This document shows, one piece after another, positions 25,926 through 34,459 of a stretch of 62,146 bases of DNA. Under the pieces are notes generated by a model. It did no database searches. It saw nothing but the letters and a program-made list of their open reading frames with translations, and was not told where the DNA came from. Position 1 is the first letter of the stretch, and each line of letters begins with the position of its first letter. The stretch lies in NCBI RefSeq assembly GCF_001618425.1, contig NZ_BDCU01000069.1, positions 1-62,146 of the forward strand, in the 5' to 3' direction. This DNA is from Nocardia fusca NBRC 14340 (GTDB taxonomy: Bacteria > Actinomycetota > Actinomycetes > Mycobacteriales > Mycobacteriaceae). Position numbers and translations under genes: made by a program.

Positions 25926-26816
25926 ATGGTCACGCGGGAAAACGGTGCGATCGCGGTCTTCGGTGCGACGGGACAGCAGGGCGGGTCGGTCGTCGACGCG
26001 CTCCTGGCCCGAGGAGCGCGGGTGCGGGCCCTCGTCCGCACCCCCGAGTCCGATCGCGCGCAGGCGCTGGCCGCCCGGGGCGTCGAGCTGGCGGCCGTCC
26101 AGATCGACGACCCGGCGTCAACGGTCGCCGCACTGGAGGCAGTCGACGCGTTCTACTTCATGACCCCGGAAGCGAACAGCCTCGAGGAGATCGAGGAGGA
26201 GGTCCGAGTGGGTACCGCCCTCGTCGATGCGGCTGCCGCAGCCCGCGTGCCACACGTCGTGTTCAACTCGGTCTTCGGAGCGGATCGCGAAACGGGCGTG
26301 CCGCACCACGACTCGAAGCACCGGATCGAGGACTACCTGAAGCTTTCCGGCCTGCGGGCCACGATGGTTCGCCCGGCCGCTTTCATGGAGAACTTCGCAA
26401 CCGTGATGGCGCCGAGCCTGGAGGACGGAACGATCGTGCTGAGGCTGCCGCTGCCGAACGACATCGCCCTGAAGATGATCTCGATCAAGGATATCGGCCA
26501 GGTCGCCGCCGCGATCCTGCTCGACACCGTGGACGTGCCCGGCGGAGCCATCGAGGTCATCGGCGACGAGCCGACGGGCCCCCAGATCGCCGCCGCGTTC
26601 GGCGCGCGCGCCGGGCTACCGTCACGCTACGAGGTCCTGCCATTGAGCGTCCTCGGCAACGACCTCGACAAGGCGATGTTCCGCCAGTTCGCCAAGGCGT
26701 CCGAATACCCGTCAGACCTCGCAGCAGTGAAGGCGATCGAGCCGACCACCTGGGACCTGGCCGAGTGGATCCGCTCCACCGGCTGGACCGCGCCCGCGGG
26801 CCGGGTCCGTTCCTAG
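25926..26816 (+). CDS. NmrA-like NAD(P)-binding protein
   Basis: A 296-residue atypical SDR. The dinucleotide motif is IAVFGATGQQGGSVVDALL (GxxGxxG), followed by VRALVRTPES. The NmrA type includes NADPH-sensing regulators and quinone/isoflavone-type reductases. HHDSKHRIEDYLKLSGL and ATMVRPAAFMENFA are family-conserved; the classical Tyr-x3-Lys pair is replaced. The ATG is preceded by GAGAGGTG. It is probably controlled by the MarR protein just upstream. A redox-stress or quinone role is a guess from family context. Confidence 0.83.
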   Translation: MVTRENGAIAVFGATGQQGGSVVDALLARGARVRALVRTPESDRAQALAARGVELAAVQIDDPASTVAALEAVDAFYFMTPEANSLEEIEEEVRVGTALVDAAAAARVPHVVFNSVFGADRETGVPHHDSKHRIEDYLKLSGLRATMVRPAAFMENFATVMAPSLEDGTIVLRLPLPNDIALKMISIKDIGQVAAAILLDTVDVPGGAIEVIGDEPTGPQIAAAFGARAGLPSRYEVLPLSVLGNDLDKAMFRQFAKASEYPSDLAAVKAIEPTTWDLAEWIRSTGWTAPAGRVRS

Positions 26817-26946
26817 TACTCCAGCCGTAGGCCGTGATCTTGCCGGGCCCGCCGCCGGCAGACCGACGAAGTAGCCGCCTTTCCGGCGTTGCGGAGCCCG
26901 TTCGACGATCACCGGCTGCCGGCCGGGCCCGTTGGCCGTTACGGTG

Positions 26947-28125
26947 TCAGCCGAGGCGTTCGATGATGGTCGCGTTGGCCATACCACCGCCTTCACACAT
27001 GGTCTGGAGGCCGTAGCGGCCGCCGGTGTCCTCGAGATAGTTGACCATTGTCGCCATCAACCGTGTCCCGGAGCCGCCGAGGGGGTGGCCGAGGGCGATC
27101 GCGCCGCCACGTGGGTTGAGCTTGGTCGGGTCCGCATCGAACTCTGCCGCCCACGCGAGCGGTACCGACGCGAACGCCTCGTTGACCTCGTACGCGTCGA
27201 TGTCGTCGATAGCCAGTCCGGCCTTCTCGAGAATCTTGTGTGTCGCCGGGATCGGGCCGGTCAGCATGATTTCCGGGTCTGACCCCACGACGGCGAAGCT
27301 GTGGAACCGGGCACGCGGAGTCAGCCCGAGTTGTCCGGCCTTCTCTTCGCTCATGATCAGTGCCGCGCTCGCGCCATCGGTCAACGGGGAGGAGTTTCCC
27401 GCAGTGATGTGCCATCCGATCTCCGGGTACCGACCGGCCATCTCGTCGTCGTAGAACGACGGATTCAAACCGGCCAGCCCTGCTACAGACGTCGTCGCCC
27501 GGATGGTCTCGTCCTCGCTGTGGAGGCCGCCGCCGGGAAGCGCGATAGGGACTATCTCCTGGCCGAAGTCTCCGCCGGTGGCCGACGTCGCGGCGCGGTG
27601 GTGCGACTCGGCGGCGAATGTGTCGAGAGCTTCGCGGTCGAGCTTCCATCGGGCGGCGATCCGCTCGGCGCCGATGCCCTGGTCGGGCAGGGACGGGAAT
27701 CGCTTCTCCAGGGGCGCCCTGGGATGCCCACCGCGTACCGAGGAGAACATTGGAGCGCGGCTCATCGATTCGACGCCGCCGGCGATCACGACGTCGTACG
27801 CGCCGGCGATAATGCCCTGGGCGGCAAAGTGAGTCGCCTGCTGCGAGGAACCACATTGCCGGTCGATGCTGGTGCCGGGCACCTCGATCGGGAAACCTGC
27901 GGCCAGGACAGCGTTGCGGGCGATGTTGAGAGCCTGGTCGCCTGCCTGGGTCACACATCCGGCGATCACGTCGTCGACAACGGCCGGATCGAGGTCGTTG
28001 CGCTCGGCGAGCGAGGTGAGCAGGGTTGCGAACAGGTCGACCGGGTGGACCCCGGAGAGGGCACCGCCTGGTTTGCCCTTCCCGGAGGCGGTCCGGACGA
28101 TATCGACGATGACAGCTGAGTTCAT
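26947..28125 (-). CDS. Thiolase (acetyl-CoA acyltransferase, FadA5/FadA6-like)
   Basis: A 392-residue degradative thiolase that cleaves a 3-ketoacyl-CoA with CoA. Nucleophile Cys91 lies in SIDRQCGSSQQATHF. The conserved blocks EVNEAFASVPLAWA, GGAIALGHPLGGSGTRLM (His) and QTMCEGGGMANATIIERL (second Cys) are all present. It is closest in look to actinobacterial FadA5/6-type thiolases, used for sterol side chains or ring products, but that does not fix the substrate here. It is the last gene of the long minus-strand run, 32 bases after an HSD10-like dehydrogenase, which fits successive beta-oxidation steps. Confidence 0.9.
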   Translation of the reverse strand: MNSAVIVDIVRTASGKGKPGGALSGVHPVDLFATLLTSLAERNDLDPAVVDDVIAGCVTQAGDQALNIARNAVLAAGFPIEVPGTSIDRQCGSSQQATHFAAQGIIAGAYDVVIAGGVESMSRAPMFSSVRGGHPRAPLEKRFPSLPDQGIGAERIAARWKLDREALDTFAAESHHRAATSATGGDFGQEIVPIALPGGGLHSEDETIRATTSVAGLAGLNPSFYDDEMAGRYPEIGWHITAGNSSPLTDGASAALIMSEEKAGQLGLTPRARFHSFAVVGSDPEIMLTGPIPATHKILEKAGLAIDDIDAYEVNEAFASVPLAWAAEFDADPTKLNPRGGAIALGHPLGGSGTRLMATMVNYLEDTGGRYGLQTMCEGGGMANATIIERLG

Positions 28126-28157
28126 GGTGGTGGCTTCCTTCCGGACAGTGTCGAGGG

Positions 28158-28907
28158 TCAGCGTGGTGCCAGTCGCAAGGCCCCGTCCATGCGGATGGTC
28201 TCGCCGTTGAGGTAGTCGTGCTCGACGATGAACGCGACGAGGTCGGCGTACTCGGATGGCCGCGCGAGGCGCTTGGGGAATGGGACACCCGCGGCAAGGC
28301 TCTCCCGGACTTCCTCGCCGAGAGTGGCGAGCATAGGAGTGTCGACGATTCCCGGGGCCACGGTGTTCACGCGGATGCCGTGCTGGGCGAGGTCGCGGGC
28401 TGCCGGGAGGGTGAGGCCGACCACGCCGCCCTTCGAGGACGAGTAGGCCGCCTGTCCGATCTGGCCCTCGAACGCCGCGACCGATGCGGTGTTGACGATG
28501 ACACCACGTTGGGCGTGGTCGAGTGGTTCGGTTCGCGCGATCGCCTCGGCGGCGAGTGCGAGCACGGTGAAGGTGCCGATCAGGTTGACCTCGACAATTT
28601 TGGCGTAGTGGGCCAGGTCGTGGACGCCGGCCTTGCCCAGGATGCGGGCGGGTGTTCCGATGCCGGCGCAGTTGACGACGATTCGTAGCGGACCTTGCTC
28701 GGCGGCGTGCGCGACTGCGGCCCGTACCTGGTCTTCGCTGGTGACGTCGGCCTCGATGTAGGTGACGCCGTCGATCCGAGGGGCGGTGGCGATATCGAGG
28801 TCGAGCCCGAAGACGCGGGCGCCCTTGGCCGCGAGTGCCGCGGCGGTCGCGTTGCCGAGCCCGGAGGTGGCGCCGGTGACGACGGCCGCGACATTGTCGA
28901 TCTGCAT
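28158..28907 (-). CDS. HSD10-like SDR (probable 3-hydroxyacyl-CoA dehydrogenase)
   Basis: A 249-residue SDR: VAAVVTGATSGLGNATAAAL, VVNCAGIGTPARIL, VNTASVAAFEGQIGQAAYSSSKGG (Ser, Tyr, Lys triad) and VNTVAPGIVDTPMLATL. The pattern is that of type II 3-hydroxyacyl-CoA dehydrogenase (17-beta-HSD10), which oxidises 3-hydroxyacyl-CoA with NAD+. The internal Met at 28907 has GGAATGAGA upstream; the Met at 28916 is the alternative. It lies between the aldehyde dehydrogenase and thiolase, so it would supply the thiolase with 3-ketoacyl-CoA. Confidence 0.87.
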   Translation of the reverse strand: MQIDNVAAVVTGATSGLGNATAAALAAKGARVFGLDLDIATAPRIDGVTYIEADVTSEDQVRAAVAHAAEQGPLRIVVNCAGIGTPARILGKAGVHDLAHYAKIVEVNLIGTFTVLALAAEAIARTEPLDHAQRGVIVNTASVAAFEGQIGQAAYSSSKGGVVGLTLPAARDLAQHGIRVNTVAPGIVDTPMLATLGEEVRESLAAGVPFPKRLARPSEYADLVAFIVEHDYLNGETIRMDGALRLAPR

Positions 28908-28965
28908 GATTCTCATTCCGTGGTGTTGGTTGCTGGGTGGTGATCAGCTCGTACGAGGTCGCTGG

Positions 28966-30366
28966 TCAGGTGGGCCAATCCACGCTGAGGTACTGCGTTT
29001 CCTGGTATTCGCGCAGGCCGTCGCGCGACCCCTCGCGCCCCAGGCCGCTCTGTTTCACGCCGCCGAATGGCGCCGACGGGTCGGAGACCATGCCGCGGTT
29101 GATCCCCACCATGCCGACCTCGAGCCGCTCGGCGATGCGGATGGCGCGGGCCAGGTCACCGGCGAACACGTAGGCCGCCAGACCGAGCTCGGAGTCGTTG
29201 AGGTGGTCGAGGAGGTCGTCCTCGTCGGTCCATTCGAGGATCGGGGCAACGGGTCCGAAGATTTCTTCGCTCACGATCGTGGAGTCGCGTGCGACGTCGA
29301 CGAGGACGGTCGGTGGGTAGAAGTGGCCGGGCGCCGCGGGTAGCTCCGCCGCGTAGGCCACCCGCGCTCCGTTGCGGACGGCGAGCTCCACCGCCGCGCT
29401 GACGCGTTGCCGCTCGTTCGCGCTCACCAGCGGGCCGATCACGGCACCGTCGAGCGCCGGGCCGACCGTCAGCTTGCCGACCGCGGCAACGAACGCGTCC
29501 AGGAACGGTCGGGCGATATCGGCGTGGACGTAGACGCGGTTGGCTGCCGTGCACGCTTGTCCGCCATTGCGGAACTTGGCCACCAGCGTGCCCTCGACGG
29601 CCGCTGCCAGGTCCGCGTCCTCGGTCACGATAACGGGTGCGTTGCCGCCCAGTTCCATCGACGCGTTGACGATCCGGTCCGCGGCCTGGTGCAGCAGCGT
29701 GCGCCCGACCTCGGTGGAGCCGGTGAACGAGATCTTGCGGACGCGGTCGTCCGCCATCCAGGCCGAGACCACCGCGCCGGAGCTGCGTGTCGTCACCACC
29801 TCGAGGACTCCCTCGGGGAGACCGGCCTCGCCGAGAATCTCGGCAATCGCGAGCATGGTGAGCGGAGTGAGAGCTGCCGGTTTGACGACCGCCGTGCAAC
29901 CCGCGGCCAGCGCTGGTCCGATCTTGCGGGTGGCCATCGCCGCGGGGAAGTTCCACGGAGTGACCAGCGCTGCGACCCCGACGGGTCTGCGCGTCACGAT
30001 CGTGCGGGCCTCCCCCGCCGGTGAGTTGCCGTACGCACCGGCGGCGCGGACCGCCTCCTCGGAATACCAGCGGAAGAACTCGGCGGCGTAGACCACCTCG
30101 TCGGTCGCGTCCTGGACAGATTTCCCGTTCTCGCGCGAGATCAGCGTGGCCAGCTCATCTCGGTCGCGCAGCATCAGCTCGTACGCGCGGCGCAGGACGT
30201 CGGCACGGCGGCGCGGGGCGGCGCGGGACCAGCTCGAGAACGCGGCCGCAGCACGGTCGACCGCGGCTCTGGCATCGGCCGGACCGAGGTCGCGGACGTG
30301 CCCGACGACCTCGAGGGTGGCCGGATCCTCTACTGCGAAGGTCGGCGTGGTGATCTGATCGATCAT
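28966..30366 (-). CDS. Aldehyde dehydrogenase (succinate-semialdehyde type)
   Basis: A 466-residue NAD(P)-dependent aldehyde dehydrogenase. GVAALVTPWNFPAAMATRK, ISFTGSTEVGRTLL, general-base Glu in SMELGGNAPVIV and catalytic Cys in NGGQACTAANRVYV are all present. The sequence leans to the succinate-semialdehyde (GabD) group. I chose the Met at 30366; the frame is open ten codons more. It follows the 5-oxoprolinase genes by 30 bases and shares a run with a PLP phospho-lyase/aminotransferase. Oxidation of the semialdehyde made by that PLP enzyme is therefore the likely role. Confidence 0.88.
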   Translation of the reverse strand: MIDQITTPTFAVEDPATLEVVGHVRDLGPADARAAVDRAAAAFSSWSRAAPRRRADVLRRAYELMLRDRDELATLISRENGKSVQDATDEVVYAAEFFRWYSEEAVRAAGAYGNSPAGEARTIVTRRPVGVAALVTPWNFPAAMATRKIGPALAAGCTAVVKPAALTPLTMLAIAEILGEAGLPEGVLEVVTTRSSGAVVSAWMADDRVRKISFTGSTEVGRTLLHQAADRIVNASMELGGNAPVIVTEDADLAAAVEGTLVAKFRNGGQACTAANRVYVHADIARPFLDAFVAAVGKLTVGPALDGAVIGPLVSANERQRVSAAVELAVRNGARVAYAAELPAAPGHFYPPTVLVDVARDSTIVSEEIFGPVAPILEWTDEDDLLDHLNDSELGLAAYVFAGDLARAIRIAERLEVGMVGINRGMVSDPSAPFGGVKQSGLGREGSRDGLREYQETQYLSVDWPT

Positions 30367-30396
30367 GGTGGCTGCTCTCGGTAGGAGTGAGACCAC

Positions 30397-31383
30397 TCAG
30401 AACAGGCTGAGCAGGTTGAGGTTGGTGCGCGCCTCGCGCAGGCGCGCTCGATACTCGGCGCGAGCGACCAGTGCGTCGTCGACCGAGACCGGCTCGAAAC
30501 GTATGGTGTCGGGCGCTCGTGCCTGAGCCAGCAGATCGAGGTCGGCGCTGATCACCGTTCCGAGCGTCGCGTAACCACCGCCGGTGACGGCGTCGCGGAG
30601 CAGGCAGATCGGCTCGGCGCCGTTGGGGACCTGGACCGAGCCGACGGGGTAGCCGAGATCGACGACGTTGCTCGGGTTGTCGCCGGCGCCGAACGGCTGT
30701 TCCCGCTCCACGAATGTCAGCCGCGGGCCGTCGAGGCGGCAACCGATACGGTCGGAGCGCGGGGTCATGGTGTAGGCGCTGGTGAAGAACTGCTCCAGCG
30801 ACTCGGCGGTGAAGCGGTAGCTGCACAGTCCCGGGACGACCCGGACCGTCACCTGGTTCCCGGGGCGGCCGTGGAGGCGGGAATCGAGGTGTGCCCCCGG
30901 CCGCGGCGGTGCCGCGGTCTCGCAACCGACCTGCAGGGTGTCCCCTGCGGCGAGGCATGTGCCGGCGAGGCCGCCGATACCGGCAGCGGTGTAGGTCGAG
31001 CGGCTGCCGAGGAACGGCGGGCAGTCGATGCCGCCGCGCACCGCCAGGTACGACCTGGCGCCGGCTCGGGCCGGACCGATCGTCAGCTGCTGACCGGCAT
31101 GGATCGTGTGCGCAGCCCAGGTCTGCACCGGACGGCCGTCGACGGTGACGGCGACATCGGCGCCGGTGATCGCGACGAGGGAGTCCTCTTCGAACTCGAG
31201 GGTGGGCCCGGCCATGGTCGACTCTAGGGTCGCGGCCGACTCGGCGTTGCCGACCAGCAGGTTGGCGCACCGGTGCGCGTACTGGTCCAGTGCACCGGAG
31301 GGCGGCAGTCCCATGGCGTAGTGGCCGGGGCGGCCGATGTCCTGGATCGTCGTGTGCGGACCGGGGACGAGGATCGAGATCAT
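30397..31383 (-). CDS. pxpC: 5-oxoprolinase subunit C (biotin-dependent carboxyltransferase-like)
   Basis: A 328-residue PxpC/KipA-family (YbgK) protein: VPGPHTTIQDIGRPGHYAMG, PPSGALDQYAHRCANLLVGN, AAGIGGLAGTCLAAGD and the C-terminal GYPVGSVQVPNGAEPICLL block. With PxpA and PxpB it forms the prokaryotic ATP-dependent enzyme that opens the lactam 5-oxoproline to glutamate. The ATG overlaps the pxpB stop (ATGA). Full family length and in gene order A-B-C, so the complex is probably functional. A related lactam may be the real substrate. Confidence 0.9.
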   Translation of the reverse strand: MISILVPGPHTTIQDIGRPGHYAMGLPPSGALDQYAHRCANLLVGNAESAATLESTMAGPTLEFEEDSLVAITGADVAVTVDGRPVQTWAAHTIHAGQQLTIGPARAGARSYLAVRGGIDCPPFLGSRSTYTAAGIGGLAGTCLAAGDTLQVGCETAAPPRPGAHLDSRLHGRPGNQVTVRVVPGLCSYRFTAESLEQFFTSAYTMTPRSDRIGCRLDGPRLTFVEREQPFGAGDNPSNVVDLGYPVGSVQVPNGAEPICLLRDAVTGGGYATLGTVISADLDLLAQARAPDTIRFEPVSVDDALVARAEYRARLREARTNLNLLSLF

Positions 31384-32282
31384 GGCAGGAGCGCCTCGAG
31401 CTCGAGCGCGTATTCCACCGGGTCCTCTTCGAAGTCGGCGAGTGAGAACTCGGCGGGCGCGCGGCGAACGACGTACTGGTCGACGGCAACGAGACGGCGT
31501 ACCTCGTCGTACTCCGCCCGGTCGACCGGGCGGAACCGCAGCAGGGTCGAGATCGGGGTCAGCACCGGCGATCGGCGGAACTCACGGGTGGCCTGGCCGA
31601 GGTCGACGACCGGGATAGCGCTGCGTCCGAGCAGCTGGTAACCGCCTACCCCGCTCGAGGGGTAGATGACCGTGAAGGCGCCACCGTGGGCGACGGCCCG
31701 GGCGGGCGTCTCGGTGCGCGGCGTGAGGTACTTGGGCGCCTGGAGCTGCCGCTCGTGCGGCACCAGCTGGTAGGACTCGGCATTGCCGGGCTTGAAGCAG
31801 GGAAAGGTCACGATGAACGGCGCACTCGAATGAGCTTCGACCAGCTCGTCGACGGAGGCGAAGCCGTTGATCCGTGCGGTGTATTCGATATCGCTCTCGG
31901 TGGCGGACTGGTGCCCGTCGCGGAATCGCATGCAGACCTCGGCCGACCACGGGTCGTCGTAGAGGACGGGCACGTCGAGGATCTCGGTGGAGATCGTCGT
32001 CGCCGTGGCCTGCCCGGCCTCGTGCACGTCGGCGATCGCGCCGAGTGCCCGGCGGGGGTCGAGGGTGTCCGGGTCGACGCGGATCAGGTAGCTGCTGTTG
32101 GCGGGCGCAATGTCGAGGACCCCCGGCAGTTCCAGGTCGGCAATGCGTGCCGTAATCGACTGGACCCGGAGCGCAGCGCCGAGACTCATCGCCTCGTCGA
32201 GTTCGACGAAGACGTACTCGTCGCCGCCGAAACTGGCGCGGCTCCCATCGGAGAGCGTTGTGTACATGGTCGAGTCCCGCAT
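31380..32282 (-). CDS. pxpB: 5-oxoprolinase subunit B (KipI family)
   Basis: A 300-residue PxpB/KipI (YbgJ) protein: SFGGDEYVFVELDEAM, YLIRVDPDTLDP, VPVLYDDPWSAEVC, then FPCFKPGNAESYQLVPHER and a conserved GGYQLLGRSAIPV. The Met at 32282 starts four bases past the pxpA stop; the open frame upstream would lie inside pxpA. It is longer than the ~220-residue E. coli protein by an N-terminal and C-terminal extension. It acts with PxpA and PxpC. Confidence 0.87.
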   Translation of the reverse strand: MRDSTMYTTLSDGSRASFGGDEYVFVELDEAMSLGAALRVQSITARIADLELPGVLDIAPANSSYLIRVDPDTLDPRRALGAIADVHEAGQATATTISTEILDVPVLYDDPWSAEVCMRFRDGHQSATESDIEYTARINGFASVDELVEAHSSAPFIVTFPCFKPGNAESYQLVPHERQLQAPKYLTPRTETPARAVAHGGAFTVIYPSSGVGGYQLLGRSAIPVVDLGQATREFRRSPVLTPISTLLRFRPVDRAEYDEVRRLVAVDQYVVRRAPAEFSLADFEEDPVEYALELEALLP

Positions 32283-32286
32283 GGCG

Positions 32287-33048
32287 TCACACCCACGGTT
32301 CGGCCGGGCGGATGGCGAAGCCGGCGGCGGTGAGAGCACGGTTGACCGCCGCGGCGATGGGTACGGCATTGGGCCGGTCGCCGTGGACACACACCGAGCG
32401 CACCGGCATCTCGATACTGCGACCCGATACGGTGACCGCTCGGCCGCGTGCCACCGTCACGGCGGTCTCGGCGATTCGATCGGGGTCCTTGGCCATGGGC
32501 CGCGGCTCGATGACATTGATGCCGTCGTCGGTGAAGTCGAGGTCGACGGCGTTCTCGGGGATGACCGGGTGGCCCGCCGTCCGTACCGCGGTGAGGGCAG
32601 TGGTGGGCGCCATCATCAGGGGCAGTGCGAAGCCGGCGTTGCGCAGACCTGCCGCGACCTCGACGGCGAGCTCGGGATCGCCGCAGATCGCCCCCATCAG
32701 CGCTCCGTGCGGCTTGACGTGCCGGAGCCGGACGTCCTCGCTCTCGGCGATCGCGGCCAGTGCCCCGACCTGGTACACAACCGCGTCGACGGTCTCGGAG
32801 ATCGACATCGCGAGGGCGCGGCGCCCGAATCCGGCCTTGTCGTCGTATCCGGGGTGCGCACCGACCGCGACACCGGCGTCTCGCGCGTTCCGGACGGCCG
32901 CCCGGAGGGTGGAGGGGTCGCCGGCGTGGTGGCCGCACGCGATATTGGCGCTGGAGACGAACGCGAACAGGCCGGCCTCGTCGCCCAGCCGCCAGCGGCC
33001 GAAGCTCTCGCCGGCGTCGGCGTTGACGTCTATCGATGTGGGCACCAT
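32287..33048 (-). CDS. pxpA: 5-oxoprolinase subunit A (LamB/YcsF family)
   Basis: A 253-residue LamB/YcsF protein: SIDVNADAGESFGRWRLGDE, SSANIACGHHAGDPSTLRAA, GAHPGYDDKAGFGRRAL and RHVKPHGALMG are the family's diagnostic blocks. It is the hydrolase-fold subunit of the PxpABC complex. It follows the PLP enzyme by only three bases and is the first of the three pxp genes. Placement inside a catabolic run suggests it opens a lactam intermediate, not just damaged glutamine. Confidence 0.9.
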   Translation of the reverse strand: MVPTSIDVNADAGESFGRWRLGDEAGLFAFVSSANIACGHHAGDPSTLRAAVRNARDAGVAVGAHPGYDDKAGFGRRALAMSISETVDAVVYQVGALAAIAESEDVRLRHVKPHGALMGAICGDPELAVEVAAGLRNAGFALPLMMAPTTALTAVRTAGHPVIPENAVDLDFTDDGINVIEPRPMAKDPDRIAETAVTVARGRAVTVSGRSIEMPVRSVCVHGDRPNAVPIAAAVNRALTAAGFAIRPAEPWV

Positions 33049-33051
33049 GGC

Positions 33052-34425
33052 TCATACCTCCCGGGTGGTGCGGTCGACCGATCGGAGGGCCCCGGCGAGG
33101 GTCTCGGCCAGACGGTCGACATGGGTCTGGTCGAAGGTGAGCGGCGGGCGGATCTTCAGCACATTGCCCTGGGGTCCGGAGGCCGAGATCAGCACCTCGG
33201 CCCGGCGCATCCGGTTGACGACCTCGCGAGCGATCCGTGCGTTGTCGCCGCTGCTGCCGCCGGCGGACAGTTCGACGCCGTAGAACATCCCGACGCCGCG
33301 GACCGCGCCGATGAGGTCGGTCCCGCGGGCCAGGTCGCGCAGGGCGTTCCCGAGTGACGCGCCGACCTGCCGGGCGCGGGCGACCAGGTCCTCTTCCTCG
33401 ATGACCGTCACGACGGCCTGTGCCGCCACGGCGGCGGTCGTACTGCCGCCGAAGGTGTTGAAGTAGCGGACCGCCGCCTCGAAGGCACGGCCGATCTCGG
33501 CCCGGAGCACGACCGCAGCGACCGGGTAGCCGTTGCCCATCGGCTTACCCATCGTGACGATGTCCGGGACGAAGCCATGGCGGGCGAACCCCCACCAATC
33601 GTCGCCGGTACGGCCGAAGCCGGCCTGGACCTCGTCGGCGATCAGCACCGCGCCGTAGGAGCGGACTTCGTCCGCGAGCGCCCGCAGGACACCTGGCGGG
33701 TGGGTGAAGACTCCGTCGGAGGAGAAGACAGTGTCGAGGAGACAGGCGCTCACCCCGTACCCGGCACGGGTCAGGTCGTCGGCGGCACGGCGTACATCGT
33801 CTCGCACCGCGGCGGTCAGTGCGACCTCGTCGGGGAAGGCCGCCGGGTCCGGCGCGGCGATGGTCCGCACATGCGGACCCAGGGGTGCGCCGGGACCGAG
33901 GGAGGGCGAGTACGCCGCCACGCTGCTCGTGACCCCGTGGTAGGCATTGGCGGTGACGATGATGCCGCCGGCACCGGTGTGGTGCCGGGCGATCCTGGTC
34001 GCCAGATCGTTCGCCTCCGACCCGGTGCAGGTCAGCGTCACCCGATCGAGCGGCGCCGGGAAATGCGCGAGAAGTTGCTCGGCCAGGTCGAGCAGTGGCT
34101 TCTGGAGGTAGCGGGTGTTGGTGTTCAGGGTCGCCAGTTGGCGGGAGACCGCCTCGACCACCCGCGGGTGGCAGTGCCCGATCTGCGCCACGTTGTTGTA
34201 GGCGTCGAGGTACTCGGTCCCGTCGCGGCCGTAGAGGTACACCCCCCGGGCGGCGGTGACCTCGATGGGATCGGCGTAGAAGAGCTGATATCCCGGACCC
34301 AGGAGCCCGTTACGTCGCTCGATCATCGAGGCGATATCCGCGGGCTGGGACGCGAGGTCGGCGACGTCGAAGCCGTTGACCATGCCGACGGGTCCGACGG
34401 CTGCGCGAGGTGGCGGTGATGACAC
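33052..34425 (-). CDS. Class III PLP enzyme, AGXT2L-like phospho-lyase/aminotransferase
   Basis: A ~457-residue fold-type I PLP enzyme. The Schiff-base Lys is in FVPDIVTMGKPMGNGYPVAA. Blocks YLDAYNNVAQIGHCHPRVVE, LNTNTRYL, YFNTFGGSTTAA and SGPQGNVLKIRPPLTF resemble animal ETNPPL/PHYKPL. Those enzymes eliminate phosphate and ammonia from O-phosphoethanolamine or 5-phosphohydroxylysine to give an aldehyde. The neighbour is an APH-type kinase, as expected for such a phospho-lyase. Ordinary omega-transamination is the alternative. GTG 34425 has AAGGGA upstream; ATG 34383 is a second possible start. Confidence 0.8.
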   Translation of the reverse strand: MSSPPPRAAVGPVGMVNGFDVADLASQPADIASMIERRNGLLGPGYQLFYADPIEVTAARGVYLYGRDGTEYLDAYNNVAQIGHCHPRVVEAVSRQLATLNTNTRYLQKPLLDLAEQLLAHFPAPLDRVTLTCTGSEANDLATRIARHHTGAGGIIVTANAYHGVTSSVAAYSPSLGPGAPLGPHVRTIAAPDPAAFPDEVALTAAVRDDVRRAADDLTRAGYGVSACLLDTVFSSDGVFTHPPGVLRALADEVRSYGAVLIADEVQAGFGRTGDDWWGFARHGFVPDIVTMGKPMGNGYPVAAVVLRAEIGRAFEAAVRYFNTFGGSTTAAVAAQAVVTVIEEEDLVARARQVGASLGNALRDLARGTDLIGAVRGVGMFYGVELSAGGSSGDNARIAREVVNRMRRAEVLISASGPQGNVLKIRPPLTFDQTHVDRLAETLAGALRSVDRTTREV

Positions 34426-34459
34426 GGACGTGATCCCTTGACTCGTGAGGGGTGGGTGG

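Noticed and set aside
26850..26932. Distant GC-rich inverted repeat between the NmrA-like gene and thiolase
   Set aside because: GCCGGCAG and CTGCCGGC occur about 60 bases apart, too far and too common in this GC-rich DNA to call a terminator.
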